Notes: generated by a model from the sequence alone, not told the origin. Positions 22,730 to 33,010 are shown, counted from the first letter of the stretch. The stretch: DNA of 64,000 nt from Diadophis punctatus similis (GCA_023053685.1 JALIGW010000010.1:13251919-13315918), one strand, 5' to 3'. Program-made: numbers and translations.

Positions 22730-24151
22730 TCATTCGTAGGATCGTCTAGGTGGTAGTTGTAAGTGGGGCGTGGCCTGCATATAAGCTTCATATTCTGTTA
22801 AAATTCTACAAACATGATCAACAGTTCTTTGAGCAAGAGGAACTTGGTTAATTTGTGTGATGGCCTCCCTCCATGTGTAATTCAAGGAATTGGTAATAAT
22901 ACTGACCACTTGGTTATCGTCCATTGGGTAACCACATTCTGCGAGATCTTTCCTCATGCGCTTCATTTTTGTTAAGTGTGCCCCCATATTTTCATTTGGT
23001 TTAAGTTTTGTTCCATGAAATTGTGACAAAAGTAAGTTTGTGGACTCAGCTGAAACTGGGCGAAAACAACGTTCTAATTGAGTCCATATTTCTTTGGCAG
23101 TTACATCAGGAACAAAGGTTTGCCGCATTTCGGTGTCCATTGACATCAGTAAACTCGTGGATGCTTTAATATCGAGGAGCCTTGTAGCTTCGTCCCATGG
23201 CCTTTGTGGGGGGTTCTGGATTATGTCATATGTCCCTTCACGACGAAGCAAAATAGTTATCTCAGAGACCCAGGCTTTGTAATTTTGTCCTGATTGCTTT
23301 AATTTTGCGTTGCCAACTAATGGGACGATTTGTGATTGTTGTGTCAAAATAGGTGGAATTGCTTGGGCCTGCAGTGGTGCGGCCTGTGGAATCGCTTGTG
23401 GCAAGGCTTGGGCCTGAGCAGGTTGAGGTGCTGCTTGAGGTGCCTGGACTGGCTGTTGTTGTACAACTAGTGCACCAGCTGGAGCTGGTTGCAAAATTGG
23501 GGCTGCAGGAGGTGCCTGGACTGGCTGTTGCTGAGGGGCAGCAATAGGTAGTAGAGCTGGAGCAGGCAAAAGTTGGGCTGCCACAGCTGGTGGTGGCCCT
23601 GAAGTAGGCACAGGTTGGGCTGCTGGTGCTGGAGTAGGAGGTGGTCCAGCTTGCGGTGGATGCACAATTTGTGCTTGCATAGGTTGGGCAGGCGGGACAA
23701 TTTGTGCCTGTAAAGGTTGTGCAGCTAGTGGAGGACACTGCATTAATGCATCAAGCCTCAATTGAGTTATTCTGTTCTGGGCTTGTAAAGTTTCTAATTG
23801 TTTATTTAAATTTTCATTTTGTTTATACAAGAATTCATTTTGCTTATGGAGAGTTTCATTTTGTTCCTGAATCACACGGAAAAAAAGATCCCTTCTGTCG
23901 CCACTAGATGGTGGTGCAGCATAAGCATATTCATAGTCTCTTTCATCAAAGAATTTCTGCCCATGTGATTGTGACGTGTCCATCCAAGGATGTTGCTCTA
24001 ATTTGTTTAAAGAAGGAGGGGGATCATGGCCCCTCCCTGAAGTGCCTGAAGGCGGGTGGACATCTTGGTTCTCAGCACAAAATGCATGCAATTTAATTTC
24101 GTGTAACTCTCTTTGTAAAAGATCTATCTGCTCTCGTTGTTTTTGCAGCAT
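22730..24151 (-). CDS. Copia 1 Gag-like protein, Pro/Gln/Ala-rich, ending at an in-frame UGA
   Basis: A 473-codon ORF begins at the first ATG after an upstream in-frame stop. Residues about 1-15 form a charged coil (MLQKQREQIDLLQREL). A second coiled segment has repeats of LHKQNEFLYKQNENL. A low-complexity Pro/Gln/Ala stretch with PAQPMQAQIV-like repeats follows, and then a copia-type capsid domain (KAWVSEITILLRREGTYD, WTQLERCF). The zinc knuckle normally at the Gag C-terminus lies after the stop, in the same frame. UGA at 22730-22732 is thus either a nonsense mutation or a recoded stop. Confidence 0.82.
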   Translation of the reverse strand: MLQKQREQIDLLQRELHEIKLHAFCAENQDVHPPSGTSGRGHDPPPSLNKLEQHPWMDTSQSHGQKFFDERDYEYAYAAPPSSGDRRDLFFRVIQEQNETLHKQNEFLYKQNENLNKQLETLQAQNRITQLRLDALMQCPPLAAQPLQAQIVPPAQPMQAQIVHPPQAGPPPTPAPAAQPVPTSGPPPAVAAQLLPAPALLPIAAPQQQPVQAPPAAPILQPAPAGALVVQQQPVQAPQAAPQPAQAQALPQAIPQAAPLQAQAIPPILTQQSQIVPLVGNAKLKQSGQNYKAWVSEITILLRREGTYDIIQNPPQRPWDEATRLLDIKASTSLLMSMDTEMRQTFVPDVTAKEIWTQLERCFRPVSAESTNLLLSQFHGTKLKPNENMGAHLTKMKRMRKDLAECGYPMDDNQVVSIITNSLNYTWREAITQINQVPLAQRTVDHVCRILTEYEAYMQATPHLQLPPRRSYE

Positions 24152-24350
24152 CTGGCCATAAGTTAAATTTATTTCTCTTTCAGTACTTGTCTGCCCTATC
24201 GAAGACGTTCTTGGGCTGGCAATTTGCTGCCTATAAAAGGATGTCTCTTCATCTTGTGGGGGTTAAGAGATTTTTGGAATAGCTCCCAAACGTGTAGAAT
24301 CTGTTTCTCTTGCTATCTAAACTGTAAACACAATAATTTTAGTGTTATTA

Positions 24351-24852
24351 CTGTATTTTTCGGAGTATAAGACGCACCTTTTTCCTCCCTAAAAGAGGCT
24401 GAAAATTTGGGTGCGTCTTATACTTCGAATGTAGCTTTTTTGAAGCTTTTTTCCCAGCCCTAATGAGGTGCTAACGATCTTCCCTGCTTCCTATTCCCTC
24501 CGAAGAAAGTTTTTTCCAGCCCTGTCTTTTCAGGCTTGTTTTCATTCCTACTCCCTCTGAAAAAGCGGTGCTTTTCAGCCCTAACGCGGTGCTAATGATC
24601 TTCGTGGCTTGCAGCATTTTTTTTTATTTCTACTCCCTCCGAAGCAGTTTTTCCTGCCCTAAGTCTTTGCAGGCTTGTTTTCATTCCGACTCCCTCTGAA
24701 AAAGGCTTTTTCAGCCCTAACCAGAGGATAAAATAATGTGCTGAATCTGAACAAACTAAGGACGCTAGCCAGATGACTACCTGGTAGGTAGATTCCCCCC
24801 CCCATTTTCTTCCCCCAAAACTAAGGTGTGTCTTATACTTCGAAAAATACAG
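24351..24852. mobile_element. TA-flanked TIR element (GTATTTTTCGGAGTATAAGAC family), 502 bp
   Basis: The left end CTGTATTTTTCGGAGTATAA is inverted at the right end, TTATACTTCGAAAAATACAG, with TA on both sides (24349-24350 and 24853-24854). The interior has repeated modules (AGCCCTAA, CTCCCTCTGAAAAAG) and no transposase. The same termini bound the pair at 52513-53509 and 53674-54657. TA duplications suggest Tc1/mariner mobilisation. Confidence 0.8.
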
Positions 24853-24875
24853 TACTTTGTCAACTCAGTTATTTT

Positions 24876-24973
24876 GGTGGTAGCCAATCTTGTCTGATCT
24901 CACAAATTTAATCAGGGTTGGATTAAAAATGCCAGGGCCTGTGGTTTACACTGGGAAGACCAAGAAATATCCC
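24876..24973 (+). repeat. 5S-rRNA-derived SINE or 5S pseudogene remnant
   Basis: The sequence TCTTGTCTGATCTC, followed by AATCAGGGTTGG and then ACTGGGAAGACCAAGAAATA, follows the order of 5S rRNA blocks (CTCGTCTGATCTC, AAGCAGGGTCGG, TGGGAGACCGCC.GGGAATA). It is too diverged to be a working gene. Squamates carry 5S-derived SINEs (5S-Sauria type), which is the likely source. Confidence 0.6.
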
Positions 24974-25048
24974 ATACTTAAATTGCTTTGGAAAAAATGC
25001 TGCAATTTTTTAACATACTAATAGTTGTTTCAACTTTACCCTCTTTAG

Positions 25049-25103
25049 AACTGTACTGGGAAAGCTATGCCTAAGGTAGAAAAGACCTGTGAATATGTTA
25101 AAG
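25049..25103 (+). CDS. APOO: APOO/MIC26 coding exon (55 bp)
   Basis: A small exon has acceptor CCCTCTTTAG and donor GTGAGA. It encodes NCTGKAMPKVEKTCEYVK plus the first base of the next codon (phase 1 end). The spliced Gly/Glu codon is completed by AG of the exon at 28513. The residues fill the linker between the WVQ end of the previous exon and the [13 protein letters not shown] start of the next, which is the expected place in APOO. Conservation is weaker here than in the membrane exons. Confidence 0.82.
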
Positions 25104-25317
25104 GTGAGAGCATGTTTCCAGAAATTAAACTCTACGCATTTTGGAAATATTATATTACACTGTTATGTGGTTGTGTTATGTACATATTTTTAAAGTACCG
25201 TAACTTCATTATTCAATCCGCTTACATTCCTGCTACCTATGATTGTTTTCTGAATAAGGTCATATACCACCCTTCTGATAAGAGTAGAAGGATACTTAAA
25301 AAGATTATTTGGAAGAT

Positions 25318-25402
25318 GTTGTTAGCCGCCCAGAGTCCCCTGGGAGTTGGGCGGCATACAAATCTATTTAAATAAATAAATAAATAAATTTAAATAAATA
25401 AG
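25318..25402 (+). repeat. L2-type LINE 3' tail
   Basis: The tail GCCGCCCAGAGTCCCC, GGGCGGCATACAAATC and (AAAT)n matches the ends of the two L2 copies. The insertion is 5'-truncated, in intron sequence downstream of the 55-bp exon. Some of the preceding 60 bases may belong to it. Confidence 0.75.
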
Positions 25403-25796
25403 ATATTTTATATAATTAGACTTCATATATCTAAATTCGGTTTAGATATAGGCATTCATAGTGAAAGTAAGTTAATGTTTGTATAGTTGAAAATACCATT
25501 TGGGATCCAGAGTAGAAACCTTGTGCTCTGTGTAGAAATCCAAACCAAAGCATCTTTAATAAATGCTATTTAATGTCTACTTGAACAGTTCCAGAACCCA
25601 ATATCTCTCTCTCTCTTCTTTTAACATTCCCCTGGCATATATTTTCCTGTTGCCTAATTATAACAGGCCATAACATCCTTTCAGATAATTTCATTAAGTT
25701 ACTTTTTGAGGAAAAAATATGTTTAGGCTGCTTTAATAACATGAGGGTTGGAGGTGAGCGATAAGGAACAATTCTTATGATTTCCATGATATAGGT

Positions 25797-27380
25797 CCAT
25801 GATGGCGAACCTATGGCATGTGTGCCGGAAGTGGCACGCAGAGCCATCGCCCGTTACTCTTTCGGGTTCTCATGGGCACGGGCATGCCGGAAACCGGAAG
25901 AGCAGCTACCTAGTGCGCATGCGTGCACCAGGAAGATGATCTTCCTGTTTCCAGCACGCGCATGCACATCGGCCCCTTGGTCTTCTGGTTTTTGGCGCGC
26001 ATCTGCGCGCAAAGACCAACAGCAAGAGCAACAGGTGCTCAAGCCAAAATTCGCGGAGAGGGGATCCCAGCGGTCGCTTCCTAAGGGACCAGAGCTGTCG
26101 ACCAGGACAGGTGGGCCGAGGCTTCCCTCCCTCCCCGCCCAAGTGGGCTTTTTGCACAGCCCAAACCTCCAGCCCACGGCACATCCACGGCCCAGAGCAC
26201 CTGGCCGTCTTGGGTGCCCCAGAAAAGCGGGCCGGATCCTGTGCAGCCCTCCTGCCACTTCTGTCAAGGAAGCGCGACAGCTTCCCGGCCTGTGCGCTGT
26301 CTCCGGCGTTCCTCCTGTGCAGCCCCACTCTCCCCAGAAGAGCAGCAGCAGCGGAGCTGCAGGGAGAAGGGCAGGAGCGACTGGCTGGCTTGGGGGCACG
26401 GGGCAGCATTTGCCGGCTGGGCAGGCGGCTACCCCACCCGCGGCTCCTGCCACCGCTGGGGAAGCGGCAGTGCGAGAACCGCTGCCGCCTTGTGCGAGGG
26501 GGTGGCGGTGGCAAGGATGGGCGGGCCGGGGCTTTTATCCCTCCCTGCCGGAGGCCTGGGACCACACAAGAAGCCTGCTCATGTGGGAGGGAGGGAAGCC
26601 CCTTCCTGGCCGGCAGCTCTGCTCCTCTTCTGGGTTCCGGCGTGTCCCCTCGCCCCGGCAGCGGCAGTTCTTGCGCTGCTGCTTCCCCGGCGGCAGCAGG
26701 AGCAGTGGGCGGGGCAGCCACCTGCCCAGCCAGCCAGCGCCCGAGCCAGCCATGTGCTCCGGACCGTGGATGCACCGCTGGCTGGAAGGCTGGGGCTGCA
26801 CAAGAAGCCTGCTCAGGCAGGGAGCGAGGGAAGCTCTGGCCCGCCTGTCCTCTCCACTGCCGCCCCTTTGCCCCTGGCGGCGGCTGTCACGCTGCCGCTT
26901 CCGGCGGGATGCTGGAGCAGCCAGGAGAAGGAGAAGCTGCTGGCAGGGAGGCGAACTGCCCCAGGAGGGCCGGAGGAGAGAGCAGCTCCTCACGCATGGA
27001 GACACGCCGGCCAGGAAGTGGTTGAGGTAAGCGGTAAGAGGCACTCCAGTTGGGAAGCGGTCATGCTCCCTTGGAAGAAGTGGCGGGGGAGCTGCGCTGG
27101 CTTGTTCCGAGGCCGGGAAGGGTCTCCGGCTTTCCAACGGAGGGAGGCAGTGAAGACCCCCAAAAGGCAAGGCAGAGCTGGCGCATACACACCAGACAGC
27201 TGGTCTTCGCGCGTGCATGTGCGCCAGAATCCGGCAGACTAGGTGGCCGGTGCGCATGCGCACGCTGAAAACCAGAAGATTATCTGTTTTTGGCTCGTGC
27301 CCATTTTGGCACTCAGTGCCAAAAATGTTTATGTGCGCTCCCATTTCGGCACTCTGTACCGAAAAGGTTCGCCATCACTG
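25797..27380. mobile_element. GC-rich non-autonomous hAT element with perfect 8-bp duplication
   Basis: The termini are inverted: GATGGCGAACCT on the left and AGGTTCGCCATCACTG on the right. The flanks are identical 8-mers ATATAGGT (25789-25796 and 27381-27388), the diagnostic size for hAT. The 1.6-kb interior is strikingly GC-rich inside an AT-rich intron. It consists of repeated and inverted modules: a block at 26110-26210 is found inverted near 26735-26850, and a third version lies near 26520-26610. No hAT transposase or dimerisation motif is found, and long frames occur on both strands because of the base composition. A short relative lies at 61797-61898. Confidence 0.85.
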
Positions 27381-28512
27381 ATATAGGTAGTCCTTGCTGA
27401 ACATCCGTTTCTTCAGTTATCATTTGTAACGGTTTTAACAGAGAAGTTAGTAATCTGCAGACTCTTTCATACATTTAACAAGTATGGATAATCCTTGCTT
27501 ACCAATTACTTATTCAGCAACCAATCAAAGTTATGATGGGGCTGAAAAAATAACTTTATAGCCAATTTAAGACAATGTATGACTTTTACAGTGTCTCTCA
27601 ATCAATGATCGCCATTACAGGCAATATGCATTGTCCTATGCCTGATCTGTGTTATTTTCTCCTTCAAAGTGGGGAGATTGAAGAGGAAGGGATTACAAGA
27701 GAGTAAGCTATTTGCTGTTCCACACATCAAAAGCAATAAATTGCATTGACAGCCTAAAACGGGCACACTATGCAAATATCTTACTCTTTAAATCCTTTCC
27801 TCTCCGATCTCACCACTCTGAGAGGGTGCAGTAAAAAAAAGCACACAATTTCTTTGAACAATGTCCTATTCCTTAACCTTCCTCTTCTCACAGAACACCC
27901 ATTGAAGAGGAAGGGATTTGAAGAAAGTAATGTATAAAAAGTCTAAAACTTGATCAAAATTTTAAATGTCTTAATCTGAATGCAAAAAAATTAAATTACA
28001 TTTATTTTATTTTTTTACATTTCCAGTCTAAACTTTAGGAATTCCAAGAGAACAAACAGCTTTTTAAATAACAACGACAAAAAAAATCCCCATACAGTTA
28101 CATTTCAGATGTAATGCTGAGCTAGGAAATGGATCTTGATATGCTAATTACCAATGAACAGTGGCAACAATAAAGAACAGGGAAAACAAAAGAACCAATT
28201 GTTAATGTTTGACTATGGCACGTTTACCTGATTCAAACCCCAGTTAAACATAAAAGTTGATTGATACTTCTTAGTCAATCATTATTTCTTAGTCTAATCT
28301 ACCCACAAGATTGTCACAAGGACACTGCAAATATCTTTCTAATTAATATACCTTTATTATATTAGATATCAATATATCAAATGTATTTCTAATTTTGTAA
28401 CTAGCTATTGATAATGGAAACATAAAAATAATAATTTAAAGTCTGGAATAATATTTAAATGCTCTAGTAAATAGGTATAAATAGGTAATGTAATACTGCT
28501 TTTTTTTTAAAG
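27381..28512. other. Intron, with a possible ancient repeat remnant
   Basis: AT-rich intron sequence. A segment at about 27486-27620 (AATCCTTGCTTACC, ATGGGGCTGAAAAAATAACTT) resembles a degraded interspersed repeat common in sauropsids, which I cannot name. Nothing else is recognised. A polypyrimidine run ends at the acceptor before 28513. Confidence 0.4.
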
Positions 28513-28608
28513 AGAGTTATGAAATCATCAAAGCTCCACCTCCAGGATTTTATCCAAGGCTTGGTGTTATAGGTTTTGCTGGTATTGTTGGATTGTTCTT
28601 GGCAAGAG
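28513..28608 (+). CDS. APOO: APOO/MIC26 coding exon (first membrane segment)
   Basis: Acceptor TTTTTTTTAAAG and donor GTATGT bound this exon. It completes a Glu codon from the previous exon and reads [17 protein letters not shown] followed by [14 protein letters not shown], ending on the first base of a Gly codon. [14 protein letters not shown] is the most conserved part of APOO/MIC26, leading into a Gly-rich transmembrane helix that inserts into the mitochondrial inner membrane. Glycine spacing (GFAGIVG) is typical of the family's packed helices. Confidence 0.93.
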
Positions 28609-29514
28609 GTATGTTTGTTTTCATTGTTTGTTCAAATGTTGGTGTCCATTTTCTCTTTTAGCAAGGCAGAACTTAAACTGCAATATACAATTAATTGATA
28701 CTGTGATGCTCAGCCAGAGTATTACCATCATTAAACTACAAATAATTTCAATACATCAGCATTAGAATTTATTTGGAATAAGCTCAACATGTTTCAGACA
28801 AGAGGACCATGTATAATAAAGGTGTAAAAATACCTATTACAAACCAACAATTATACCAACTAATTCAAAAGTAAATTCCATTAAGGAACATGATGATTAT
28901 GCATTTAATGACTCATTTTTATACAGTGAGAATGTACATATTCTTGTACAGAATAACATTACATAAATCATGATCCTCTTTTAAAGCCATCAATTACTAT
29001 GTATATAATAGACATACAGTACATCACAAGTAAGCATTGTTTTCATATTGTTGCTGAATTCATATGTTAAACATCATGGCTTAGCTATAAGGTACATGTT
29101 GTATATGGTATAAGTTCTCAGTCTCTAGTAGATGAAGTAGAGGTAGAAAAGAATCCTGACTAAACCTTGTCTCTGCTATTAATCACAGATCCTTCCGGGC
29201 TAGATTGATAAATGAATAATCTGACACAGTATAAACACTGCTTATTTATAAACAGCATTTAATTACCAGAGCAAGTCTTTATCACTTGTTGAATCTATCT
29301 ATGTGGCTAGACAATATGTACTTTTTAAGATGTTTTAGAATTTGGAGACTGAATTATAAATTAAGAATATGTGGGTAGGGTCTTTCAATGACCAAAGCCA
29401 GGCTTGCATCATCTTGCTACATTGTTTAGTATTCCTTTGCTCTTCACTATCCTGTTTTCCTATAACTTTATATCTAATTGTCATCATTTAACATACTTTC
29501 CCCAACCTACTTAT
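28609..29514. other. Intron with no recognised feature
   Basis: AT-rich intron sequence. No coding potential or nameable repeat was seen before the trinucleotide microsatellite at 29521. Confidence 0.5.
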
Positions 29515-29520
29515 TGCCAA

Positions 29521-29635
<115 letters not shown>

Positions 29636-29824
29636 TGGAAGGGACCTTGTAGGTCATTTAGTCCAACCCCCTGCTCAAGCAGGAGTTCCTACACCATTTG
29701 AGACAGATGGCAGTCCAGTCTCTCCTTGAAGGTCGCAAGTGTTGGGGCTCTCACAACCTCCGCTGGCAAGCTGTTCCATTGGTTGATCGCTCTCACCGTT
29801 AGAAAGTTTCGTCAGAAATTCATC
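29636..29824 (-). mobile_element. CR1 LINE 3' end (minus strand)
   Basis: TGGAAGGGACCTTGTAGGTC, ACCCCCTGCTCAAGCAGGA and GCTGTTCCATTGGTTGATCG are the reverse complement of the CR1 C-terminus and 3' end, as seen also at 43697-43967. It is 5'-truncated. Confidence 0.85.
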
Positions 29825-29846
29825 TGGCTGATAATCTGCCCTTTTG

Positions 29847-30065
29847 GGGACACTGTGATGCAGTGGCTTAATGATGCTGGAACTGCTGGCCAGAAATGGT
29901 CTGCACACTGGCGGTTCAAGCCCAGCTCTCTGAGACAGAGTGAGCTCCTGTCGCTTCCTCCCCAGCTCCTACCCACCCAGCAATTTGAAAGCCTGCAATA
30001 TTGCAAGTAGATAAATGGATACCACTTTGATAGGAAAAACGTAGCTACATTTGTGTGTATGGTGA
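29847..30065 (+). mobile_element. Sauria-SINE-like tRNA-derived SINE
   Basis: A pol III A box (GTGGCTTAATGATGCTGG, near 29862) and B box (GGTTCAAGCCC, 29913-29923) are followed by GTGAGCTCCTGTCGC, CCAGCTCCTACC, CAGCAATTTGAAAGCCTGC and AAGTAGATAAATGGATACC. This block order is that of the Sauria SINE found in squamates. It is diverged. The piece after 30066 (AGGCGAGGTGAGACGAGA) is not assigned. Confidence 0.72.
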
Positions 30066-30401
30066 GAGGAAGCGGGCTCTGGACCTAGCTGGATGCGAGA
30101 CAACACATCATGAGGCGAGGTGAGACGAGACCAGCAAAGGAGCCTGGAAGAGTCAGCAACCTGAACATCACTAGTCAGCTAGTGTAAACTAGTTTTTCCC
30201 CTATGGTGCACCAAGGATAGGCACGCAAGCACTAAACAGAATGAACTAGCAATTTAGGCTATCAGGATTGCATTGTGTATAGCATTTGTAGATTTCCCTG
30301 ACATTGTATGCCGTACTCTTTGTATGCCGTAAATAAGCCCTTTTAATTTCATCTTATTCAGTATATCACACATTAGAAGTAACATTTCTTCTATGGAATA
30401 G

Positions 30402-30493
30402 GTTCTAAAATTAAAAGATTGGTGTATCCAATAAGCTTCGTGGGGATTGGGATTGCTGTCTACTATCCACAGCAAACAGTTGCTGTTGCCAAG
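30402..30493 (+). CDS. APOO: APOO/MIC26 coding exon (second membrane segment)
   Basis: A 92-bp exon with acceptor ATGGAATAG and donor GTAATT. With the carried-over base it reads GSKIKRLVYPISFVGIG followed by IAVYYPQQTVAVAK. GSKIK.LVYP and YYPQQ are APOO hallmarks. The segment forms the second inner-membrane helix after a short positively charged loop. It ends in phase 0. The DIRS element begins only about 65 bases downstream of the donor. Confidence 0.93.
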
Positions 30494-31436
30494 GTAATTA
30501 TTGAAAATAATCCTTCTTATTTATGTACCCTTATATTTCTTGAAATCTTGTAATTCTCTCTGCTTGGAGAATCCAAGCATGGGTTATCTTCTCATCTGAT
30601 TGGCCAGGGACTGAGTTGCAATTTCTTTGGCCAAGCCTCTTCCTCCGGCCGAGCTCCAGTTTTTTCAACTCAGTTGGCCTAGAGGGACGCAGATTGAGTT
30701 GCTTCTGATCATTGTTATTGATTCATTGCATTAAATTGAGTTTAATTAGGATTTAATTGGAAAATTGTGTTAAATTGAAGAAAATTACCAATTTGGCTGG
30801 AAAAGTGCCTGGTACGTTTGTGTGAGGCTTGCTGCCGCCACGCCCAGCAGCCATTACCATGTGTTGGCTGAGAGGGCAGGCACGATAGAAGAAACTGCAG
30901 CATAGCAAAATCCGTCTTTGAAGTCCTGAGGCTTGTATCTGTAAAAAAGCCTCTGCTGCAAAAAAAATAGTCTCTGCATCGGCTGGCTGCTCGGAGCTTC
31001 GGATTTCAGAGACGCTGTGCTGATCGGCTCGCTGATAAGTGGCCATTGTGTGGGCTGTTTTTTCCTGCAGCTCTGATCCCACGAGCTTAATGGAGAGCAA
31101 TTAGGCTTCAATAGCCTTGCTAACGACTGAGGCTTTGTTCAGAAATCTTCCAGCCTTTGTTTCCATGCAAGCAGCCGTATTGCCGGCTTGCAGACGTGAG
31201 GCAGTGAGTGCTTGCAGGCGTAAATGACCTTATTGTCAGTTTCACGCCAAAACTGCTGCTGCTGCTGCTGCTGCTGATTGCTATTGCTCAGCTCTGGAAT
31301 TCCAGGTCTTGACATGGCACCATCCCTAATTGTTGTGAGATGCAGTGAGTACTACTGATCCCTACCAAGGATAAAATCCCCTCCTTGTGGTTGTGAGCTG
31401 GAAGTGTGATTCATCATTATTGCAGCTGCAGCTATT

Positions 31437-33010
31437 ATGGCTGATCGAAGGGATTCTATCAGCAGCAGTTCTGCTGATTCTTCCACCTCTCACAGGATGG
31501 ATGAATGTTCCCAGCCCAAAAGGGCTAGGAAGGGGGTAGAGGGCCCTTCTACCAGGTCCAAATCCTCTCATTCCAAGTCCAAATCATCTGCTTCTGATAG
31601 AGATGCCCTTAGAAGACAAAGTGCTTTGGAGAGGCAGTTTGCAAAGGCTCAAAAGCAGGCTCAGCTTGCAAGGTGCTTCTGCATCTTGCATTCCCTTGAC
31701 TATGGAAATTTCATCTCAGCCACAGGTGGAAGACAAACTGGCATGGTCTCCTAATGTGCTGCCTGATCCTCAAGCCAGTTCTCTGGCTCCTATTCAGGAG
31801 GAAGGTTTACTGACCTCTGGCCATTCAGCTTCTGTGTCACAGGCTGAGGCCACAGTTAGACCATCAGCTCCTTCAGCCACCTTCACCCCTACAGCTGCTG
31901 GACTCCACCCACCTGAGCTTGCAGACCAAGGGTTGCCTATAGAGCTCAATAATGCTATTTTTAATAGCATTGCTATGGGTTTTGATGCAGCTCTAGCCCA
32001 AAGAGGCTTACTAGGTCAGGGGTCCAGAGTTCCTCATCAGAGTTACTCTCAGGGCAGAGATTATATGAGAGAATCTCGTTCCCTGATTCCATCAAGGCAT
32101 AGTGTAGCCTCTCGAGGAGAGGAGGAGGAAAATTTGGAGGATTTTTATTTTTCTGAAGATGAGGGAACCTCTCCAGGTAAACCTTCATATTCTGGTCTGT
32201 TTAATCCAGCCCAGTTTAGCACATTGCTGTTTAAGGCCAAAACCACTGCTAATTTGAGTGGCTCTGTTCCCACAGGAGATCGGCCTGTGGCTCCTCAGGA
32301 CCTTTCCGCCAGCCTGTTTTCAGAGCAGGTGTCGGAGAAAAAGGTGGTTCCTTCACCACAATTTTTGTGGATTTAATTACACGACAGTGGGAACAACCAG
32401 GGTCTATACCGGCTCCTAGTGGCATGCATAGGCGCATGCATTCCACTGAGCAGGAGTTAGAGAAACTTTTGCAGCTTCCGGTCATAGATGCTCCTCTAGC
32501 CAGTTTAGCCTCCTTGGCTCTCCTCCCTTCTGACATTGCAGAGGGACTTAAGGCTGAAGACAGGAAGGCAGAGCTGTCTGCTCACAAAACTCATCAGGCA
32601 GCTGCTTGGGCTATTAGATCAGCCACAGTAGCATCCTTTTTTACCAGGACCTCTCTTTTATGGCTCCATCAAATGCAGGATAGGGTCTCTCCTGATGATG
32701 TCCAGTTGCAGCAGGACATTCATAAATTAATAGCTGTGGCTGAATATACTGTGGATGTGACCATCAATGCCTCCCTGAGTCCTGAGGGAGTAGGGCGGCA
32801 TAGAAAAACTGCCAAATAAATAAATAAATTTGCTTCCAGGGCCCTGGCTTCAAATATCGCCTCTAGACGTCTCTTGTGGCTTCGCCAGTGGCAAGCCGAC
32901 GTAAAATCCAAATGGAGACAAGCATCGGCCGCATTCAAGGGTCGACAGCTTTTTGGAGAGGTGTTAGACCCGATCTTGGTGGAAGGGAAGGACAAAAGGA
33001 AGGTTTTGCC
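31437..33010 (+). pseudogene. DIRS B Gag-like protein, frameshifted
   Basis: It starts MADRRDSISSSSADSS and is rich in Ser, Lys and Arg. The frame shifts near 31670, and the next frame (31603-32376) carries an acidic stretch (EEEENLEDFYFSEDE) and YSGLFNPAQFSTLLFKAK. The same blocks occur in DIRS C near 47180-47280 (DLSADEDL, GLFNPALFKSLLHKAK). A further frame change and a 56-bp LINE tail insertion at 32775 break it again. It resumes with SRRLLWLRQWQADVKSKW before the RT. Function is inferred as structural Gag from position only. Confidence 0.7.
32775..32830 (+). mobile_element. Very short L2 3'-tail insertion inside DIRS gag
   Basis: CTGAGTCCTGAGGGAGTAGG, GCGGCATAGAAA and (AAAT)n match the L2 tail seen at 11800 and 17120. 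Flanking TGCCTCC (32768-32774) and TGCTTCC (32831-32837) look like a near-perfect 7-bp target duplication. Removing the insert restores continuity between the gag segments on either side. The ATAAATAAATAAA tail orients it on the plus strand. Confidence 0.75.

Larger units (their letters stand above)
18869..24350 (-). mobile_element. Ty1/copia retrotransposon 1, 5' LTR missing
   Basis: A copia element on the minus strand, inserted at the very 3' end of the plus-strand CR1 copy. It has gag and pol in one frame split by one UGA, and a putative 3' LTR. Its 5' side stops near 24350, where a TA-flanked TIR element begins. CR1-like tail sequence appears just beyond that element. No 5' LTR or primer site was seen, so this end is lost. 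Confidence 0.8.

Noticed and set aside
23262..23738. Ser/Thr/Cys-rich ORF and plus-strand ORFs within copia 1 gag
   Set aside because: They are alternative-frame readings of the low-complexity Pro/Gln-rich gag.
25813..27344. ORFs of up to 405 codons on both strands in the GC-rich block
   Set aside because: Stops are rare because of base composition. Frames on opposite strands are equally long, no domain is recognisable, and the block is a hAT element with exact target duplications.
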